Made by a program: the position numbers and the translations under genes
Assembly (NCBI RefSeq): GCF_003391395.1
Contig: NZ_CP024190.1
Location: forward strand, 620,001-684,000
DNA length: 64,000 nt
From: Mycobacterium marinum
GTDB lineage: Bacteria; Actinomycetota; Actinomycetes; Mycobacteriales; Mycobacteriaceae
Direction: 5' to 3'
The notes under the pieces: generated by a model
Seen by the model: only the letters and a program-made list of their open reading frames with translations
Databases searched by the model: none
What the model was told of the DNA's origin: nothing
Part shown: positions 1 through 8,401 of the stretch, one piece after another
Layout of the letters: every line of letters starts with the position of its first letter
Numbering within the stretch: position 1 is the first letter of the stretch

Positions 1-1369
1 GGACCTGCCCGTAGCGCTGGCGTACGGCGGGTGACGGCTCGCCGGTGTACTCGTCGGTTGCCGGTGGCTGCCACGAGGGTGGCCGAGTCGAGCCGCGCAG
101 CGCCCACGCGGCCTGCCGGGCAGCCCCCAGGGCGACGTACTCCGCGGGGTCCGGAACCAGCACGGGCACACCGAATATCAGCGGCGCGATCTCGCGCAGC
201 GCCTGCGATCGGGCGCCGCCGCCGATCAGCAGGACCCGGCGTGCGACCACGCCGTGTTCGGTGAGCTGCGCCAGGCCGTCAGCCAATGCGCACAGCAGCC
301 CTTCCGCCGCCGCCCGGGCCAGGTGCGCGGGCGTGGCGTTGGCCAGCCGCAGGCCATGTAGTGCGCCAGTTGCCTTGGGACGGTTAGGGGTTCGCTCGCC
401 TTCCAAGTACGGGACAAGAACCAGTCCGGCGCTGCCGGGCGGCGCCGACAGCGCCAGCCGGGACAACTCGTCGTGGTCGACCCGCAACATCGCCGCCGCC
501 GCATCGAGCACCCGGGCACCGTTGAGCGTGCACACCAACGGCAGATAGCGTCCGGTGCCGTCGGCGAACCCGGCAACCAGACCCGCCTCGTCGCGAACCG
601 GATCGGCCGCGACGGCGCACACCACCCCCGAGGTCCCGATCGAGACCATCACGTCGCCTTCGTCGGCGCCCAGGCCCAGCGCCGCGGCGGCGTTGTCGCC
701 CAGGCCCGCGCCGAATGTTTTGCTGCCGCGCGTAGTTCGCGCCGACGGGCCGAGCACCCTGGGCAGGTTGGGGCGGCGGCCGTGCATGGCCAGTTCGAGT
801 AGGTCAAAGCGGTAGCGATCGCTGCCGGCGTCGTAGTAGCCGGTGCCGCTGGCGTCGCTGCGGTCGGTGGTCAGCGTGGCGACATCGATGTCCCCGCGTA
901 ACCGCCACGTCAGCCAGTCATGGGGCAGGCAGACCGCGGCGGTGCGGTCGGCATGTTGCGGTTCGTTGTCGGCGAGCCAGCGCAGCTTGGCCACCGTGAC
1001 CGCGGCCAACGGCACCAGGCCGACGGCTTGTGCCCACGCCCGTGGGCCACCGAGTTCGTCGATGAGCGCCAGGGCCGCGTCGGCCGAGCGGACGTCGTTC
1101 CACAGCAGCGCGGGCCGCACCACCGCTCCGGCCATGTCCAGGCACACCATGCCGTGTTGCTGGGCGCCCACCGCCACCGCCTCGACGTCGTCGAATCCGC
1201 CGGCGGCCGCGATCGCTGCGTGCGCGGCGGATTCCCATGCAGCAGGATCGATTTCGGTTCCATCGGGGTGCGCGGCCTGGCCCCTGCGGGCCACCTCACC
1301 GGTGTCGGCGTCACATACCAGCACCTTGCAGGACTGGGTGGACGAGTCGATGCCGGCGACGAGGGTCAC
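1..1369 (-). CDS. xylB: Xylulokinase-like FGGY carbohydrate kinase (3' end outside window)
   Basis: Predicted to phosphorylate a pentulose such as D-xylulose with ATP in the cytoplasm. Read leftward from a GTG at 1369, the frame stays open to base 1, so the C-terminus is missing. The N-terminus begins VTLVAGIDSSTQSCK, the phosphate-binding entry of the FGGY/ASKHA fold. A second nucleotide-binding segment reads SIGTSGVV, and the C-terminal GGGARS motif is followed by a helix ending in GAARQAAW, as in xylulokinases. The gene starts 49 bp after the mannitol dehydrogenase stop on the same strand, so the two probably form a polyol operon: oxidation to a ketose, then phosphorylation. Substrate is inferred from family and context; D-fructose or ribulose are alternatives. 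Confidence 0.85.
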   Translation of the reverse strand, partial: MTLVAGIDSSTQSCKVLVCDADTGEVARRGQAAHPDGTEIDPAAWESAAHAAIAAAGGFDDVEAVAVGAQQHGMVCLDMAGAVVRPALLWNDVRSADAALALIDELGGPRAWAQAVGLVPLAAVTVAKLRWLADNEPQHADRTAAVCLPHDWLTWRLRGDIDVATLTTDRSDASGTGYYDAGSDRYRFDLLELAMHGRRPNLPRVLGPSARTTRGSKTFGAGLGDNAAAALGLGADEGDVMVSIGTSGVVCAVAADPVRDEAGLVAGFADGTGRYLPLVCTLNGARVLDAAAAMLRVDHDELSRLALSAPPGSAGLVLVPYLEGERTPNRPKATGALHGLRLANATPAHLARAAAEGLLCALADGLAQLTEHGVVARRVLLIGGGARSQALREIAPLIFGVPVLVPDPAEYVALGAARQAAWALRGSTRPPSWQPPATDEYTGEPSPAVRQRYGQV

Positions 1370-1418
1370 GTTCGCGCCGCCGATTCCATTCGGACCGCAC
1401 CGCGTCTAGACATGGGCA

Positions 1419-2822
1419 TCAGGATCCGTCCTTGTCGAGCAGCGCCTGCAGCGTCGCGCGGGCACCGACCCGGTGCAGGGAGTCCAGCGCCCACAGATAG
1501 GGCTGCACGAAGCGCGGTTGGTCGATGAGGTCATCGAACACGGCGCGATTGGCCAGAAATACGCGTGCGTCGTGGCGCTGCGAACGCGCTATCGGCCCCA
1601 ACGCGTCGGCGAGGCGATCCACCACCTCGATCGGCTGGCCGGCCTCGTCGATGCCCTCGGCATAGCGTGCCCAGCTGGCGACGATCGCGGCCGACAACCG
1701 AACCGGGCCGGTCGAGCGGAGGTTGTCCCGAACCACCGGTAGCAGCCATTTTGGGATGCGGTCCGAGGATTCGGCGCACAACCGGGCGACGGTGTCGCGG
1801 ACATATGCGTTGGCGAATCGTGGGAGCAGTCCGTTCTTGAATTCGGTCAGGCCTCGAATCGCGGTGAGGGTCGGCGCCGCCTCTTCGTCGAAGTATCGGC
1901 GGAGGAACTCGGCGATCAGCGGGTCCTGGGCGGCTTCGTGCACCAGCCGATACCCGGCCAGGTAGGCGAAGTAGCACAGGCCCTGGTGTCCGGCGTTGAG
2001 CAGCCGCAGCTTCATCGCCTCGTACGGGGCCACATCGTCGACCAGCTCGACGCCGGCTTGTTCCAGTGGGGGCCGCCCGTGGCTGAAGTCGTCTTCGAGA
2101 ACCCACATGGCGAATGGCTCGGCGGCGACGGGCCAGGCGTCGCGCACACCGAATTCGGAGTCCAGCCGCTCGATCAGCTCGGGGGTGGTGACCGGCGTGA
2201 TCCGGTCGACCATGGAGTTGGGGAACCTGGTGTTTTCTCGCATCCATTGTGCGAGTGCGGGATTGGATATGTCCGCGTAGCTGGTGAACGCACGCTCGGC
2301 AACTTTGCCGTTGTCGACGATGTTGTCGCAGGAGACGATCGTCGGTGACCCGTGGCCCCGTTGGCGACGGCGGTTCAGCGCCTCGGTCACCAGCTCGAAG
2401 GCGGCGCTGCGCGGTGTGGCGTAACCCCCCTCGGTGATGGTGAGCGTGATGATGCGGATCGCCGGGTCGGCGAGCAACTCGATCACCGACTCGGGTTCAT
2501 CGGGTGCGTAACGGTAGTCGACGATCGAGCCGATCACGCGGGGCTCTCGGGTGCCGTCGGGGTGTTCGAGGATCAGCGTGTAGAGGTGGTCCTGGCTGCG
2601 CAGCGCATCGCGCATCCGCTCATCACCCGGCAATACGCCGATACCGCAGATGCCCCAGTCGCGTGCGAGTCCGGCGTTGAGCAGCCGGTCAAGATACATC
2701 GCCTGGTGCGCGCGGTGGAAGCCGCCAACGCCGAAATGCGCGATGCCGATCTTGATTTGGCTGCGGTCGTAGTTCGGGACCGGGATGTCGAGGGCGCTCG
2801 CGTTGGCTGCGGTTAGCTTCAT
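1419..2822 (-). CDS. Mannitol dehydrogenase family protein
   Basis: 467-aa polyol or hexuronate dehydrogenase (mannitol 2-dehydrogenase / fructuronate reductase family), NAD(P)-dependent and metal-independent. The Rossmann entry IGIAHFGVGGFHRAHQ lies near residue 25. The central part carries the family's NSMVDRITP and a C-terminal-domain AGHQGLCYFAYLAG segment with the expected N-x-x-H-type catalytic neighbourhood (LLNAGHQ). The start was set at the ATG giving MKLTAANAS. An in-frame extension of 49 codons upstream has no family similarity and no ribosome site. The xylulokinase follows on the same strand, which supports a role in mannitol, arabinitol or sorbitol use. No transporter for the sugar alcohol is visible in the window. 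Confidence 0.88.
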   Translation of the reverse strand: MKLTAANASALDIPVPNYDRSQIKIGIAHFGVGGFHRAHQAMYLDRLLNAGLARDWGICGIGVLPGDERMRDALRSQDHLYTLILEHPDGTREPRVIGSIVDYRYAPDEPESVIELLADPAIRIITLTITEGGYATPRSAAFELVTEALNRRRQRGHGSPTIVSCDNIVDNGKVAERAFTSYADISNPALAQWMRENTRFPNSMVDRITPVTTPELIERLDSEFGVRDAWPVAAEPFAMWVLEDDFSHGRPPLEQAGVELVDDVAPYEAMKLRLLNAGHQGLCYFAYLAGYRLVHEAAQDPLIAEFLRRYFDEEAAPTLTAIRGLTEFKNGLLPRFANAYVRDTVARLCAESSDRIPKWLLPVVRDNLRSTGPVRLSAAIVASWARYAEGIDEAGQPIEVVDRLADALGPIARSQRHDARVFLANRAVFDDLIDQPRFVQPYLWALDSLHRVGARATLQALLDKDGS

Positions 2823-3362
2823 CGCGGGGTCACCCCAGCCCGCCTCGCGGCTGCGCCGCTGCGCTCGGTGGCGCTGACCCCGCCATAAGTCCGCGTTGTC
2901 GATGCCACCCTGAGCATTCTGCCTGCCGTCGCCGTACCGGTTGAAATTGGTGCACCGCGCACCGCGCACCGCGGCGACTTTGTGGCGGCGCCAGAGTGTG
3001 GCTGAGTGGCGAAGACAGTCAGGGGATTTGGGATCGATTTCGTCGGACCACGGCCTGCGTGCACTACGCGCCTACTGCTAGCGGATGGCTGCCGCGAAGC
3101 TGCGACCGACGAGCGTCCTGTGCGCGGTCGTGCGCAGCATCGCGCGTCCGGCGCGTCCGGGTTTTCTTCCCAGGATCACTCCGTTGCTGTCGGTCCGGCA
3201 TGGCCGGGCGGGTTGGCAGGTTGATGGCGCCGTCCGGCCGCGGGACGGCGGGCCGAGTGGCCTGGTCAAACCCCAGATGGGCCGGCGGGATCGCGATAGC
3301 ATCGAATCCTTCAGGATGCGTCGACGCTGACCGGGCCATGAGGCCCGGCCGAAAGGTGTCAG
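2823..3362. other. Intergenic region between divergent dehydrogenase and PE_PGRS genes
   Basis: About 540 bp with no convincing gene. Short open frames exist on both strands but have arginine-rich, composition-driven translations and no ribosome site. It should hold the promoter for the leftward polyol genes and that of the PE_PGRS gene. A 9-bp inverted repeat, GCGGGGTCA at 2824-2832 and TGACCCCGC at 2875-2883, flanks the first 60 bp. It could be an operator for the polyol operon, but the 42-bp separation makes this weak. Confidence 0.5.
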
Positions 3363-5108
3363 ATGTCGTTTGTCGTGGTGGTGCCCGAGATGCTGTCAAT
3401 GGCAGCAACGGATTTGGCGAGTGTCGGGTCCGCGGTCAGCGCGGCCAACACGGCGGCCGCGGCGCCGACCACCTCGATATTGGCCGCCGCCGGCGATGAG
3501 GTGTCCGCGGCGGTGGCGGCGTTGTTCTCCGTCCATGCCCACAACTATCAGGCGCTGGGTAGGCAGGCGGCCGCGTTTCATGCCCAATTCGTGGCAGCGC
3601 TGAGCGCGGGCGGGGGTGGCTATGGGGCCGCCGAGGCCGCCAACGTTCAGCAGAGTCTGCTCAACCTGATCAATGGGCCCACGCAGGCGTTGCTGGGGCG
3701 TCCGCTGATCGGCAATGGCGCGGACGGGGCAGCGCCGGGACAAACCGGTGGGGCGGGCGGATTGTTGTACGGAAACGGTGGAAACGGGGCGCCGGATGTC
3801 AACCCGGGGGTGGCCGGGGGTGCCGGGGGCGCGGCGGGGCTGATCGGCAATGGCGGGGCCGGGGGAACCGGCGGGGCCGGAGCCGTCGGCGGAGCGGGGG
3901 GCCAAGGCGGCTGGCTCTATGGCAACGGCGGGGCCGGAGGCTCCGGCGGCGACGCGCTCAGCGCCGGTGGGCACGGCGGTGGCGGGGGCAGCGGCGGCGG
4001 TGCCGGATTGTGGGGGGCCGGTGGGATCGCCGGGGCCGGCGGCGCCGGGGCAGCCGCCAGCGGCTCCGGGGACGGCGGTGATGGCGGGGCGGGCGGCGCC
4101 GGGGGTTCCGGCGGGTGGCTCTACGGCACTGGCGGTGCCGGGGGTTCCGGCGGGGCCGGGGGCGTAAGCGGGATGAATCCCGGCAATCATGGCGGGTTCG
4201 GAGGCAACGGCGGTGCCGGCGGAGCCGCCGGAATCGTGGGTGAGGGCGGGGCCGGCGGGGCCGGCGGCACGGGGGGTTCCGGCTTCACCAGCGCGGTCAC
4301 GACGGCCGGTGGCAATGGCGGCAATGGCGGCACCGGCGGCGGCGGTGGGTTACTTGCCGGAAACGCCGGCGCGGGCGGGGCCGGCGGCGACGGCGGCGGA
4401 CCGGTCGGCGATATCGGCGGCAGTGGCGGCATCGGTGGAGACGGCGGGGCCGCCGGGCTGTTCGGCAATGGCGGCGCCGGTGGCGCCGGTGGCGGTGGGG
4501 GTGCGGCCCCGGTGAGCGGGGCTGCCGCGGCTGGCGGTGCTGGTGGCGGCGGTGGAGCTGGCGGGCTGCTTTATGGCGCCGGCGGAAACGGCGGTGCCGG
4601 CGGTATGGGTGGTGAGGCTCTCGGTGACGGCATTGGTGGTGGTGGCGGCGCCGGTGGTGATGGCGGTGTCGGCGGGCTGATTGGCCTGGGTGGTTCGGGA
4701 GGAGTCGGCGGGGCCGGCGGCTCGGCAGCCAACGGCGGCGTCGGCGGCAGTGGTGGCGCCGGCGGTCACGGCGGCGGCGGTGGGCTGCTGTACGGCAACG
4801 GCGGATCTGGCGGCGCCGGCGGCAAGGGCGCCGCCGCCGCGGGGATCTTCGACCGGGGCGGCACCGGCGGTACCGGCGGCAACGGGGGTGCCGGTGGGCT
4901 GCTGTACGGCAACGGCGGAACGGGCGGTGCGGGCGGTGATGGCGCCAACCTCGCCGGCGGTGGCAATGGCGGCAACGGTGGGGACACCCGATTGATCGGC
5001 AACGGCGGCGACGGTGGTCACGGCGGAAGCGGGGCTTTGGTCGGCGGCGCGGGCGGCAGCGGCGGCATCGGTGGGCGGTTGGTCGGCCAGGCCGGGGCGG
5101 CGGGCTGA
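3363..5108 (+). CDS. PE_PGRS family protein
   Basis: 581 aa. The PE domain covers about residues 1-95 (start MSFVVVVPEML, with the helix AALFSVHAHNYQAL), followed by the linker LIGNGADG and then a glycine-rich PGRS region of GGX triplets to the end (LVGQAGAAG). PE domains pair with PPE proteins or carry the YxxxD/E-type export signal for ESX-5. PGRS tails are exposed at the cell surface. The insert LLYGNGG recurs, as in the family. The GAAAGG ribosome site lies 7 bases before the ATG. Function of this particular member is unknown; no PPE or ESX gene is adjacent. Confidence 0.95.
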   Translation: MSFVVVVPEMLSMAATDLASVGSAVSAANTAAAAPTTSILAAAGDEVSAAVAALFSVHAHNYQALGRQAAAFHAQFVAALSAGGGGYGAAEAANVQQSLLNLINGPTQALLGRPLIGNGADGAAPGQTGGAGGLLYGNGGNGAPDVNPGVAGGAGGAAGLIGNGGAGGTGGAGAVGGAGGQGGWLYGNGGAGGSGGDALSAGGHGGGGGSGGGAGLWGAGGIAGAGGAGAAASGSGDGGDGGAGGAGGSGGWLYGTGGAGGSGGAGGVSGMNPGNHGGFGGNGGAGGAAGIVGEGGAGGAGGTGGSGFTSAVTTAGGNGGNGGTGGGGGLLAGNAGAGGAGGDGGGPVGDIGGSGGIGGDGGAAGLFGNGGAGGAGGGGGAAPVSGAAAAGGAGGGGGAGGLLYGAGGNGGAGGMGGEALGDGIGGGGGAGGDGGVGGLIGLGGSGGVGGAGGSAANGGVGGSGGAGGHGGGGGLLYGNGGSGGAGGKGAAAAGIFDRGGTGGTGGNGGAGGLLYGNGGTGGAGGDGANLAGGGNGGNGGDTRLIGNGGDGGHGGSGALVGGAGGSGGIGGRLVGQAGAAG

Positions 5109-5176
5109 AGGGACGCTCCGACGGTCGCGGCCCGGATCTGTGGCTGGGCTCGACGTTCCACCGACTCTGTCTCCAG

Positions 5177-6289
5177 TTGCTTCTGTCGATCAATTGCGAC
5201 AGGTTCATGGCCGTGCGCCCAACGATGGTTTCGCTTCTCAGAGTCGTGTCGGTCGTTTCGGTCCTGTCGGCAGCTGTCTGGTTGGCAGCCGGTTGCGGCA
5301 CCGGAGTTCAGGTCAACGGCCAAACCCCTTCGCCTCCAGTCGGTTTGCGGCAGATCGAGTTTGTCGACCCCCACGGGCCAGACGGTCCGCGCCGGCTGGC
5401 GGTCAGCCTGTTCTACCCGGCCGAGCAACCCTCGCCTAATGACCGTCCGTTCGCCATGCCGTTCGCCACCGAGCTGTCGTTCTATCCGAATCTGCCGCCG
5501 CGCGCGGGCGGATCGCGGTTACCGCTGATCCTGCTGTCCCATGGGCGCGGCAGTAACGGCCTGTTCTACGCGTGGCTGGCACAAGCGTTGGCCAGCAAGG
5601 GCTATCTAGTTGCCGCGCTGAACCATTACCGTGCCAATACCTACGATTCGTCGATCGTCTACCTCGCGAACAAGCTGTGGCAAAGGCCGCGCGACCTGAG
5701 CCTGACCGCCGACTTCTTAGTGCAGGATCGGTTTTGGGGCCCGCTCATCGACGCCTCCAGGATCGGTGTGGCGGGGCACTCTCAGGGCGGATTCACCTCG
5801 CTGTGGCTGGGCGGGGCCCGGGTCAACCCCGACCGGTACCTGGACTTCCAGCGGGGCGTGCACAGCGACCCGGCGATACCGGCGTATCTGCGCACCGAGT
5901 TGCCGGTGGACGCCGGCCCGGCGCTCGACGTCGCGGACTCTCGCATCAAGGCGGTGTTCGCGATGGCTCCCGGCATGGTCAAGGATTTCGGCATGGACGC
6001 CGACGGCCTCCATCGGCTCCGGGTGCCCACCTACATCATCGTCGGCGCACACGATGCCCAGACCCCGCCCGGCGACAACGCCGAATTCGCCGCGGCCAAC
6101 GTCCCCGGCGCTCAACTGAACGTGTTGCCCGGCAAGGTTGGCCACGAGATCTTCCTCAACGAGTGCAACCAACTTGGACGCGAACAGTTCCCGGAAGCGT
6201 GTATCGACGACCCGAGCGTGGATAGGCACCTGCTGCACGCCGAAATCAGCTCCGCTGCTACGACGTTCTTCGACACGCAGCTACGTTGA
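5177..6289 (+). CDS. Exported alpha/beta hydrolase, PAF-acetylhydrolase/chlorophyllase-like lipoprotein
   Basis: Up to 370 aa. The N-terminus has a hydrophobic stretch ending in WLAAGCG, a loose lipobox, so the protein is probably a lipoprotein or secreted. The nucleophile elbow is GHSQGG (about residue 200), the oxyanion turn LSHGRGSNG (about 118), the acid VGAHDAQTPP and the histidine VGHEIF, a complete Ser-Asp-His triad in the order of platelet-activating-factor acetylhydrolase-like enzymes. Substrate unknown; an ester of a lipid or small molecule is likely. The start is uncertain: ATG codons at 5207 and 5225 give a more normal signal peptide than the first possible start. It follows the PE_PGRS gene on the same strand with 68 bp between them. 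Confidence 0.85.
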   Translation: MLLSINCDRFMAVRPTMVSLLRVVSVVSVLSAAVWLAAGCGTGVQVNGQTPSPPVGLRQIEFVDPHGPDGPRRLAVSLFYPAEQPSPNDRPFAMPFATELSFYPNLPPRAGGSRLPLILLSHGRGSNGLFYAWLAQALASKGYLVAALNHYRANTYDSSIVYLANKLWQRPRDLSLTADFLVQDRFWGPLIDASRIGVAGHSQGGFTSLWLGGARVNPDRYLDFQRGVHSDPAIPAYLRTELPVDAGPALDVADSRIKAVFAMAPGMVKDFGMDADGLHRLRVPTYIIVGAHDAQTPPGDNAEFAAANVPGAQLNVLPGKVGHEIFLNECNQLGREQFPEACIDDPSVDRHLLHAEISSAATTFFDTQLR

Positions 6290-6403
6290 GCTGCGATTCC
6301 GGGCTTGCGGCCGATCCGAGTCTTGCGTGACTACACGCAGGCTCGCGCCGCCGCGGCGCGATGCCCGCTTGGGCGGGAGGTGGGATCGATTACCGGATGT
6401 GAG

Positions 6404-7504
6404 TCAGCTTGCGCCCGCCGCGATCACCTGGTCCACCTCGATGGCCCGTTCGGCCATCTCGGCGTGCGCCTTGTCCAGCGCCTCGGCCTGATCTTCATCG
6501 GCCTTCATCAGCGCCTCGATGTCGGAACCGGCCATATCGAGCACACCCATGTCCCGGAACGCCCGCTGCACCTTGCCGCCCCACAGCCCGATGTCCTTGA
6601 CGATGGGCACGATGCGGCTGAACAGGTGCGAGCGGAACTGGATCATCAGCGGCGAGGTGTCGACCCACTCGGCGCATGCTTTGACGTCCATGCCGAGTGT
6701 CTCGAAGACCTCCTCGCCGCGGAACCGGTCGCGCATCAGGTAGCAGGCGTCGACCACGAATTCTTCACGCTCCTCGCGCTCGGCCTCGGTCAGCGCCGAG
6801 TAGTAGTCCTTCAGCGAGATTCGGCCGAAGGCGACGTGGCGGGCCTCGTCCTGCATGACGTAGGCCAGCACCTGCTTGGCCAACGACTCCGGCGCCGCCA
6901 TGTCTCGCAGTACCCCGAAGGCGGCCAGGGCGAGTCCCTCGATGAGGACCTGCATGCCCAGGTAGGGCATGTCCCAGCGGGAGTCGCGCAGGGTGTCGTC
7001 GAGCAGGGCGGTCAGGTGCTTGTTGATCGGGTAGACCAGGCCGATCTTCTCCTGCAGGAACCGGGAGAACGCTTCGACGTGGCGGGCCTCGTCCATGGTC
7101 TGGGTGGCCGCGTAGAACTTCGCGTCCAGGTCCGGGACCACTTCGACGATCTTGGCCGCGCACACCATCGCCCCCTGCTCGCCGTGCAGGAACTGCGAGA
7201 ACTGCCACGCCTGGAAGTGCTGGCGCATCTCGGATCGACGCGCCTCGTCTGCGGCGTTCCACATCGGGCTGCCGAACAGCGGATGGAACTCGTCGGGCAG
7301 CGCGATCGCGTTCATCGGGTCGACGTCTTGGCCCCAGTCGATGCGCGACTGGGCGTCCCACTGCTTGTCCTTCCCTTTTTGGTACAGGGAAAGGAGCCGG
7401 GCGCGCCCTTCGTCGTACTCCCAGGTGAAGCGCGCGTCACCGGCGCTGGGGACCTCCCATGAGTACGGTGTGGGCACGTCGGTGTACTTGTCCCTCGTGG
7501 TCAT
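6404..7504 (-). CDS. Ferritin-like (R2-like) diiron protein
   Basis: 366-aa all-alpha protein with a complete set of diiron ligands: Glu109 (HGEQGAM), Glu139/His142 (DEARH), Glu189 (IEGLA) and Glu220/His223 (DEARH). This E, ExxH, E, ExxH pattern defines ferritin-like carboxylate-bridged diiron oxidases, including ribonucleotide reductase R2 and N-oxygenases. It is not the mycobacterial R2-like ligand-binding oxidase Rv0233, which differs in sequence and length (from memory of that family). No radical-site assignment was attempted. A good ribosome site (AAAGGTGG) precedes the ATG. A 7-bp perfect palindrome lies just upstream. Reaction and substrate are unknown. Confidence 0.8.
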   Translation of the reverse strand: MTTRDKYTDVPTPYSWEVPSAGDARFTWEYDEGRARLLSLYQKGKDKQWDAQSRIDWGQDVDPMNAIALPDEFHPLFGSPMWNAADEARRSEMRQHFQAWQFSQFLHGEQGAMVCAAKIVEVVPDLDAKFYAATQTMDEARHVEAFSRFLQEKIGLVYPINKHLTALLDDTLRDSRWDMPYLGMQVLIEGLALAAFGVLRDMAAPESLAKQVLAYVMQDEARHVAFGRISLKDYYSALTEAEREEREEFVVDACYLMRDRFRGEEVFETLGMDVKACAEWVDTSPLMIQFRSHLFSRIVPIVKDIGLWGGKVQRAFRDMGVLDMAGSDIEALMKADEDQAEALDKAHAEMAERAIEVDQVIAAGAS

Positions 7505-7527
7505 GAGCTGCCACCTTTCCGACCGTC

Positions 7528-7542
7528 ATGACCGGCGGTCAT
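7528..7542. promoter_or_regulatory. Palindromic operator-like site upstream of the diiron gene
   Basis: ATGACCG and CGGTCAT form a perfect 7-bp inverted repeat around a single G, 24-38 bp upstream of the diiron protein start codon, where a repressor would block transcription. No adjacent regulator gene is present, so the binding protein is unknown. Confidence 0.4.
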
Positions 7543-7601
7543 ATGACTTGTATCACATTGCATCGCGTTCGGCGGCTCGCGTCAACCCTGGCGTGCGGTC
7601 T

Positions 7602-8363
7602 TTATGGTTCGTCGAGGTAGGCGTCGGCCCAGGCGCCGATGATCCGGGCGGCCCGATGCGCCTGGCCGCGGGCGGTGAGCAGGTGGTCAGAGCCCTCCAG
7701 CGAGACGAAGCTGCGGGGGTGGCGGGCCAGGCGGAAGATCTCGGTCGCGTTGCCGATGCCGACGGTGTTGTCGGTGGGGGAGTGCAGGATCAGCAAGGGC
7801 AGCCGCAGGCTCTTGATCTTGTCGCGCAGGTCGGCGGCGCGGACGTCCTGGACGAATGCCCGTTTCAGGGTCAGCGTGCGCCCGCCAACCATCCATTCGG
7901 CGCTGCCCTCGGACAGGCAGCGGTCGACGACCGCGTCGTAATGCTTTTCGACGTGGCTGGGGTCGACCGGCGCCGCGACGGTGACCACCGACCGCACGCC
8001 CGGTGAGTGGCGGGCCGCGGCCAGCACGGCCGCGCCACCCCAGGAGTGCCCGACCAGGATGTCGGCCGGGGTTCCGCGGGCGGTCATGAACTCGCAGGCC
8101 TTGACGATGTCGTCGACCTTCACGGTGAAAGAGCCGTCGCCCCAGCCGCCTTCCGAGTCACCGAGGCCGAGTGCGTCAAAGCGCAGCATGCCGATCCCGT
8201 CGGCCGCCAGCTGTTTGCAGATGCGGGCCGCCGCCGGTGAGTCCTTGTTCAGGGTGAATCCGTGCGCAAACACCCCCCAGCCGCGCACCGCCGCCTCGGG
8301 CACATCGATGGTTCCCGCCAGGGTCGGGCCCGTTGAACTCTGGAACGTGACACGTTCGGCCAT
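7602..8363 (-). CDS. Alpha/beta hydrolase, serine-aminopeptidase-S33/OsmC-associated type
   Basis: 253-aa cytoplasmic hydrolase. Nucleophile elbow GHSWGG near residue 100, HGF oxyanion-type turn (FAHGFTLNKDS), acid at HSPTDN and histidine at GSDHLL complete the triad. The sequence resembles the small hydrolases often fused to or encoded beside OsmC peroxidases; no OsmC gene is seen here. The ATG giving MAERVTFQ is chosen over one three codons upstream because the upstream ORF adds only MWP. The next gene in the same direction, the monooxygenase-esterase fusion, ends 38 bp upstream, so co-transcription is possible. Substrate unknown. Confidence 0.8.
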   Translation of the reverse strand: MAERVTFQSSTGPTLAGTIDVPEAAVRGWGVFAHGFTLNKDSPAAARICKQLAADGIGMLRFDALGLGDSEGGWGDGSFTVKVDDIVKACEFMTARGTPADILVGHSWGGAAVLAAARHSPGVRSVVTVAAPVDPSHVEKHYDAVVDRCLSEGSAEWMVGGRTLTLKRAFVQDVRAADLRDKIKSLRLPLLILHSPTDNTVGIGNATEIFRLARHPRSFVSLEGSDHLLTARGQAHRAARIIGAWADAYLDEP

Positions 8364-8401
8364 GGGCCACATGTAGCACGTCGGCGGGGTCAGCGGCGGC
8401 C

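Noticed and set aside
2996..3499. 167-aa plus-strand frame before the first PE_PGRS gene
   Set aside because: Arginine/serine-rich with no ribosome site, and it overlaps the PE domain in another frame.
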